42,264 nucleotides of DNA from Patescibacteria group bacterium (GTDB lineage Bacteria; Patescibacteriota; Minisyncoccia; Phycocordibacterales; UBA6065), in contig JAGWHV010000002.1 in NCBI GenBank assembly GCA_028866595.1, positions 1 to 42,264 on the forward strand. The letters run 5' to 3'. Numbering within the stretch: position 1 is the first letter of the stretch; the number at the start of each line of letters is the position of its first letter. The position numbers and the translations under genes are program-made. This document shows, piece by piece, positions 39,287-42,264 of this stretch. Under the pieces are notes generated by a model that was not told the DNA's origin, ran no database searches, and was given only the letters and a program-made list of their open reading frames with translations.

Positions 39287-39688
39287 ATGCACATAAGAGC
39301 CTGTATGGCAAAGATCCACCGGGCGACTGTGACACAGGCCGACCTTAACTACGTCGGCTCGATCACGATCGACGAGGCACTCCTCGCGGCGAGCGGCATG
39401 TCCGAGTTCCAGATGGTGAATATCACCAACTGCTCAAACGGCGTGTTCTGGCAGACGTACATCATGCGCGGCGAGTGGGGCAGCGGAGTCATCTGCCTCA
39501 ACGGACCGCCGGCTCGGCACTTCCAGCCGGGCGACAAAGTCATCATCATCGCCGAAGCCTACCTCGAGCAGTCCGAGCTCAAGGATCTCGATCCGGTCGT
39601 CGTCTTTGTCGACGACAAGAACCGGGTGACGGAGATCAAGAAGCACGCGGCGATCAATCACGGCGACACGGAACCTCGTGATCCTTGA
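39287..39688 (+). CDS. panD: Aspartate 1-decarboxylase
   Basis: 133 residues. A pyruvoyl enzyme that makes beta-alanine from aspartate for pantothenate/CoA synthesis. The N-terminal MAKIHRATVTQADLNYVGSITID contains the Gly-Ser self-cleavage site that yields the pyruvoyl group. Later segments RGEWGSGVICLNGPPARHFQPGDKVIIIAEAYL and VVVFVDDKNRVTEI match PanD strands. Length is normal for the family. It has a conventional promoter and Shine-Dalgarno. It is an orphan: no panB, panC or coaX is near. The first ATG (39287) is used; the internal Met 6 residues later is an alternative. Confidence 0.95.
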   Translation: MHIRACMAKIHRATVTQADLNYVGSITIDEALLAASGMSEFQMVNITNCSNGVFWQTYIMRGEWGSGVICLNGPPARHFQPGDKVIIIAEAYLEQSELKDLDPVVVFVDDKNRVTEIKKHAAINHGDTEPRDP

Positions 39689-39713
39689 CGTGAGTGCTCT
39701 GAAATGGTATCGT
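39685..39713 (+). promoter_or_regulatory. Promoter (TTGACG-17-TGgTATCGT) overlapping the panD stop
   Basis: TTGACG (39685-39690), 17 nt spacer, TATCGT (39708-39713) with TG at 39705. The next ATG at 39722 is 8 nt beyond the box, so the mRNA has essentially no leader. Confidence 0.6.
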
Positions 39714-39721
39714 CCTGTCGA

Positions 39722-40237
39722 ATGAATACCAGCTCTCCCAATCACCCCGATCTGGCCCGGCGCTTCGCTCAACGGATCTTCGTTCTGCGCACCCTCCTCC
39801 TCATGGAGATGGCGCGCAAGACCGATCCGATACGCGACACGCTCGAGAGCTCGATGATCATTGAGCTCCTCTATCTCCACGGCATGTACGGAGTGCCCAT
39901 CGCGCAGATCGCGATGAAACTCGGCCGGCCGCTGGAGGAGGTCTTCCATTGGGCCGTCCATCACGAGAGGAACGGCCTCGTGGACATCGGGCAGGATAGC
40001 AAGGGCAAGACCATCTCCCTTACGAAGACCGGCCAGAATTGGCGCCAAGGTCTCATCCACGGCCCGCTCTTCAACATCGTCGATGCCCTTTTCCGCGAGG
40101 TCCCGCGCGAGCGGCTCGGCGCGGCGAATGAAGGACTTGATCTCCTCTCCGTTGCCGAGGAGGCGGTTCTGCGAGACGTCGTCGAAGGGTCCTGGACGCT
40201 CTCCCAAATCGCCGCCGCGGCGACTGTGGCCGTCTGA
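39722..40237 (+). CDS. Winged-helix-like protein (possible MarR-type regulator)
   Basis: 171 residues. An N-terminal helix RRFAQRIFVLRTLLLMEMARKTD precedes a segment that reads as a winged helix-turn-helix: ESSMIIELLYLHGMYGVPIAQIAMKLGRPLEEVFHWAVHHERNGLVDIGQDSKGKTISLTKTGQNWRQGL. The GRPLEEVFHWAVHHERNGLV helix and the following KGKTISLTKTG wing are typical of MarR-like proteins. A C-terminal helical part and a short AAATVAV end follow. Its target is unknown; the adjacent panD is one candidate. Start ATG 39722 is favoured over ATG 39704 because the latter would overlap the -10. Confidence 0.6.
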   Translation: MNTSSPNHPDLARRFAQRIFVLRTLLLMEMARKTDPIRDTLESSMIIELLYLHGMYGVPIAQIAMKLGRPLEEVFHWAVHHERNGLVDIGQDSKGKTISLTKTGQNWRQGLIHGPLFNIVDALFREVPRERLGAANEGLDLLSVAEEAVLRDVVEGSWTLSQIAAAATVAV

Positions 40238-40243
40238 CAACAC

Positions 40244-40266
40244 GCTGTCCCAAAGGGACAGCTTTT
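40244..40266 (+). terminator. Intrinsic terminator
   Basis: GCTGTCCC (40244-40251), loop AAA, GGGACAGC (40255-40262), then TTTT. Confidence 0.85.
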
Positions 40267-40335
40267 CATTTCTACAGGAAACTTTGGCATTTTCGGCGAA
40301 GTACTATCCTCGAAAGGGTTTATCGGCGAGTAGCG

Positions 40336-40341
40336 TATACT
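40336..40341 (+). promoter_or_regulatory. -10 box (TATACT), leaderless
   Basis: TATACT ends 6 nt before the ATG at 40348. No -35 box or Shine-Dalgarno is visible. Confidence 0.5.
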
Positions 40342-40347
40342 TTTTAT

Positions 40348-41013
40348 ATGAAAGACATGAAAGGACAAATGACGGTTGGGCTCATGGTGGCGCTTCTCGG
40401 CGCGCTCGTCATCGGCTTCGTCGTCATCACCATGGAGACCTTCTCTCCGGCCGCCGCTCCTATGATCGGTTTTGAAGAACCGCAGATCGCTACGACGACA
40501 TCTGTGGTTCAGGCGGCCGATGCGACAAGCCCCGCGAGCCCGCCATCGCCCTCGTCGCCTCGGCCGAGAGCCACAGTTTCCGTGCCCGAGCACCCGGATT
40601 TCCGTCTTTGCACAGCGAACGATCTGACAGGCATGGCTGATTGGCAAGGAGCGACCGGCGCCCTCGCTGGCACGCTCCGCGTCACCGACTCGGCCAGCTC
40701 GGCATGCTCTCTCTCGCATGATGATTACATGCAGATCATGTCAGGCGACCAAGTATTGCCCGTAGGCCAAATAGCCGATGGCAGCGTCAACTCGTATACC
40801 GATCTCCAGCCGAGAGATAGCGTTTCCTTGCGCTTCGTCTGGTACAACTGGTGCGACGGGGCCTTGCAGGCTCCGGCGTCGGTGCGCTTGATATTGCCTT
40901 TGGGCGGCGGATACCTCCAGGTGCCTGTTATAGATTCGAATGGTACGCCGCTCTCCGATGCGCCGGCGTGCGGATCGCCGCAGACATATTCGTCCTTGGC
41001 GATATGGCAATAG
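40348..41013 (+). CDS. Membrane-anchored DUF4232-like protein
   Basis: 221 residues. One membrane helix (about 9-30) is followed by a Ser/Pro/Thr-rich linker (about 45-78). An extracytoplasmic beta domain follows (about 85-221): LCTANDLTGMADWQGATGALAGTLRVTDSASSACSLSHDDYMQIMSGDQVLPV, with further cysteines WCDG and ACGSP. The CxxxxL...G...GxLxVxxxxxxxCxLxG-like pattern is that of the DUF4232 family of exported beta-sandwich proteins. Four cysteines suggest two disulfides. Function unknown; a surface role is inferred. Confidence 0.7.
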   Translation: MKDMKGQMTVGLMVALLGALVIGFVVITMETFSPAAAPMIGFEEPQIATTTSVVQAADATSPASPPSPSSPRPRATVSVPEHPDFRLCTANDLTGMADWQGATGALAGTLRVTDSASSACSLSHDDYMQIMSGDQVLPVGQIADGSVNSYTDLQPRDSVSLRFVWYNWCDGALQAPASVRLILPLGGGYLQVPVIDSNGTPLSDAPACGSPQTYSSLAIWQ

Positions 41014-41086
41014 GGAACAAAAGCATCCTGTCTCTCGTAGTAATCATTACCTCCGGAGGGTTTTTAGGTCGGATTAGTCGACTTTA

Positions 41087-41209
41087 ATGCTACCCAAATA
41101 TGTGAAGACTCAACAATTGGAACCAAAAGACGTGCGTCCTTCTGATGAATACGAAGCGCGCAACAAGATCAATCTATTCTTTCGTTCACCGCCTCACTTC
41201 CGTCGCTAA
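41087..41209 (+). CDS. Possible 40-residue protein
   Basis: MLPKYVKTQQLEPKDVRPSD... followed by EYEARNKINLFFRSPPHFRR, soluble and basic at the end. No Shine-Dalgarno, and only a weak -10 (TTAGTC) upstream. It is included because a terminator follows at 41233 and the composition looks protein-like. It may be chance. Confidence 0.25.
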   Translation: MLPKYVKTQQLEPKDVRPSDEYEARNKINLFFRSPPHFRR

Positions 41210-41232
41210 CAGTTCTTAATACGGCCAAAGTA

Positions 41233-41257
41233 AACCGCCCTTCTCCAAAGGGCGGTT
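41233..41257 (+). terminator. Intrinsic terminator-like hairpin
   Basis: AACCGCCCTT (41233-41242), loop, AAGGGCGGTT (41248-41257), a 10 bp stem with little T after it. Confidence 0.6.
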
Positions 41258-41261
41258 CGTG

Positions 41262-41267
41262 TATAAT
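41262..41267 (+). promoter_or_regulatory. -10 box (TATAAT) of the DoxX-like gene
   Basis: Consensus TATAAT with a predicted start near 41274 and a leader of about 30 nt before ATG 41304. It directly follows the hairpin at 41233. Confidence 0.6.
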
Positions 41268-41303
41268 GGGTGAAGCTATTATCAGCAATAACCAACATAG
41301 CAT

Positions 41304-41687
41304 ATGGGACTCGCATTTCTTATCGGACGGATCGCTGTGGGGTACTACTTCCTCATGAATTCGTATAATCACCTTTTCAAGTCTGGGCACATGACAGGGT
41401 ATGCCGCTTCCAAGGGCGTGCCTTCACCTAAAGCCGCCATCATCGTGAGCGGCCTCTTGCTCCTCGCTGGAGGCCTCTCGGTTCTCCTTGGCGTCGCTGT
41501 CATCTGGGGCCTCATAGCGCTCCTTGTTTTCATGATCCCGGTCACGTTCATGATGCACAACTACTGGAAAGAAACAGATCCTATGGATCGCGCTAATCAG
41601 AAGATCTCGTTCTGGAAGAATATCGCCATCATCGGCCTCCTGCTCATGCTCTTTGCCGTTCCGACTCCGTGGCCGTTTGCCCTCTAA
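41304..41687 (+). CDS. DoxX family membrane protein
   Basis: 127 residues with four hydrophobic helices. FLIGRIAVGYYFLMNSYNHLFKSGHMTGYAASKGVPSPKAAIIVSGLLLLAGGLSVLLG is the typical DoxX start (RxxxGxxFxxxGxxKL, then AxxxGVP). Then come PVTFMMHNYWKE and the last helix near the C-terminus. Members are quinone- or redox-linked membrane proteins of poorly defined role. The 3' end overlaps the opposite-strand gene by 44 nt. Confidence 0.88.
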   Translation: MGLAFLIGRIAVGYYFLMNSYNHLFKSGHMTGYAASKGVPSPKAAIIVSGLLLLAGGLSVLLGVAVIWGLIALLVFMIPVTFMMHNYWKETDPMDRANQKISFWKNIAIIGLLLMLFAVPTPWPFAL

Positions 41688-42264
41688 ACTCCCAAAGGAA
41701 TCTAGCTGCCTCGTTTCGTTCGCTGAGCGCCCGTTCTGCCGACCTCTCCAGAGGCGATATGAGCGACTCCAAATACCCATAATCGATGACTCCACGGAGC
41801 CGCTTCGCCGCTGTCCGAGCGCTCTCTATGCGGTACATGATCCGGCGGACGACGACGTCGAGAGCCCTGTCCCAAAAGATATCCCTCCAAAGCCCGACGC
41901 TCCGAGCGTCGGGCTTTGTATTCGTGTCGGAGAGCATATCTGCTATCACCGAGCTCGCGCTATTGAGACGTCCCTGTCGCGCGTCTTGCTCCCAATCGTG
42001 AGCATCGTCGCTCATCTGCTTGGCGGCGATGTAATTCCTGAAAAAAGATTCGACGAGGCGGAAATATGTCGAGCCGGGGCGATGGCCGGCTCTCATGAGC
42101 ATGATGAGAGGCCCGAGCGCGTGGCCGAATGATTTATGGGCGAGGATGTCTCCAGCTCGGGCGGGAGCATGCTGTGAGGATGCGCTGATCGCGCAGTTGG
42201 CTGCTTCCCAGGCATTCGCTTCATCCATAGCCGCGAACGTTTTGTGGATGTAGGCCGCGCCGCC
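41644..42264 (-). CDS. Isoprenoid-synthase-like all-helical protein, 5' end outside window
   Basis: At least 206 residues; the frame stays open to the window edge (GGAAYIHKTFAAMDEANAW), so the start is not seen. The protein is all-helical. The segment YFRLVESFFRNYIAAKQMSDDAHDWEQDARQGRLNSASSVIADML resembles the second Asp-rich motif of class I isoprenoid synthases (DDxxDWxxDxxxG). The first Asp motif would lie in the missing part or is absent. It could be a prenyltransferase/terpene-synthase relative; confidence is limited. It overlaps doxX convergently at the 3' end. Confidence 0.5.
   Translation of the reverse strand, partial: GGAAYIHKTFAAMDEANAWEAANCAISASSQHAPARAGDILAHKSFGHALGPLIMLMRAGHRPGSTYFRLVESFFRNYIAAKQMSDDAHDWEQDARQGRLNSASSVIADMLSDTNTKPDARSVGLWRDIFWDRALDVVVRRIMYRIESARTAAKRLRGVIDYGYLESLISPLERSAERALSERNEAARFLWEFRGQTATESERQRA

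Larger units (their letters stand above)
41014..41303 (+). other. Intergenic region with terminator-like palindrome and possible tiny ORF
   Basis: CCTCCGGAGG followed by GTTTTT (about 41050-41065) may end the DUF4232-like transcript. The small ORF at 41087, a terminator at 41233 and the doxX promoter occupy the rest. Confidence 0.4.

Overview
The window looks like chromosomal DNA of a Candidate Phyla Radiation bacterium (Patescibacteria, Parcubacteria-like), moderately GC-rich and using the standard bacterial code (TGA, TAG and TAA all serve as stops). This is inferred from short informational proteins (IF-2 without its long N-terminus, DnaX without its zinc module), two-helix TrbC/VirB2-like pilin paralogs, a DUF4446 protein, a stand-alone F420-ligase-like protein, many isolated housekeeping genes, and very short or absent mRNA leaders. 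No database search was possible, so the lineage is a judgement from gene content.

Layout. 1-7465: 3' part of gyrA, a methyltransferase, a solute-binding protein without a transporter, and five TrbC/VirB2-like two-helix membrane proteins interrupted by one opposite-strand membrane protein. 7519-11600: accessory block with a membrane protein, a protein joining a PHA-granule-type domain to an apparently permuted SPFH domain, a degenerate receiver protein, and, divergently, a retron-type reverse transcriptase preceded by a promoter, a long structured RNA and a terminator. 11619-14617 (minus): DUF4446, infB, rbfA and four tRNA genes enclosing a tiny zinc-ribbon gene. 14635-24321: a candidate small RNA, cysteine desulfurase, degenerate trypsin-like protein, a ClpB/ClpC-type ATPase, tRNA-Tyr, alanine racemase, L33, a secreted S53 peptidase, tRNA-Trp, a glyoxalase-fold protein and RarA. 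24176-27628: miaA, tRNA-Leu(CAA), a LAGLIDADG endonuclease, tRNA-Pro, parB and small unknown genes. 27677-35154: topA, dprA, serS, an FtsQ-like protein and a tRNA-dihydrouridine synthase. 35208-42264: a second candidate structured RNA, dnaX, tRNA-Gln, a cysteine-synthase-like enzyme, the F420-ligase-like protein, panD, a winged-helix-like protein, a DUF4232-like protein, DoxX, and the end of an isoprenoid-synthase-like gene cut by the window edge.

The strongest candidate for an undescribed system is the retron-like locus at 10213-11598: TTGACG-16-CATAAT promoter, an RNA of about 380 nt whose ends are joined by a 12 bp perfect helix plus an 11 bp helix, an intrinsic terminator, then a 313-residue RT with YLDD. 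No effector gene lies in the usual position. Next are the permuted SPFH protein, two elaborate terminator-like elements with a common core, in-frame GC palindromes in neighbouring genes, two candidate structured RNAs, and a recurring arrangement in which a -10 box sits 6-8 nt before the ATG, predicting leaderless mRNAs for about ten genes.
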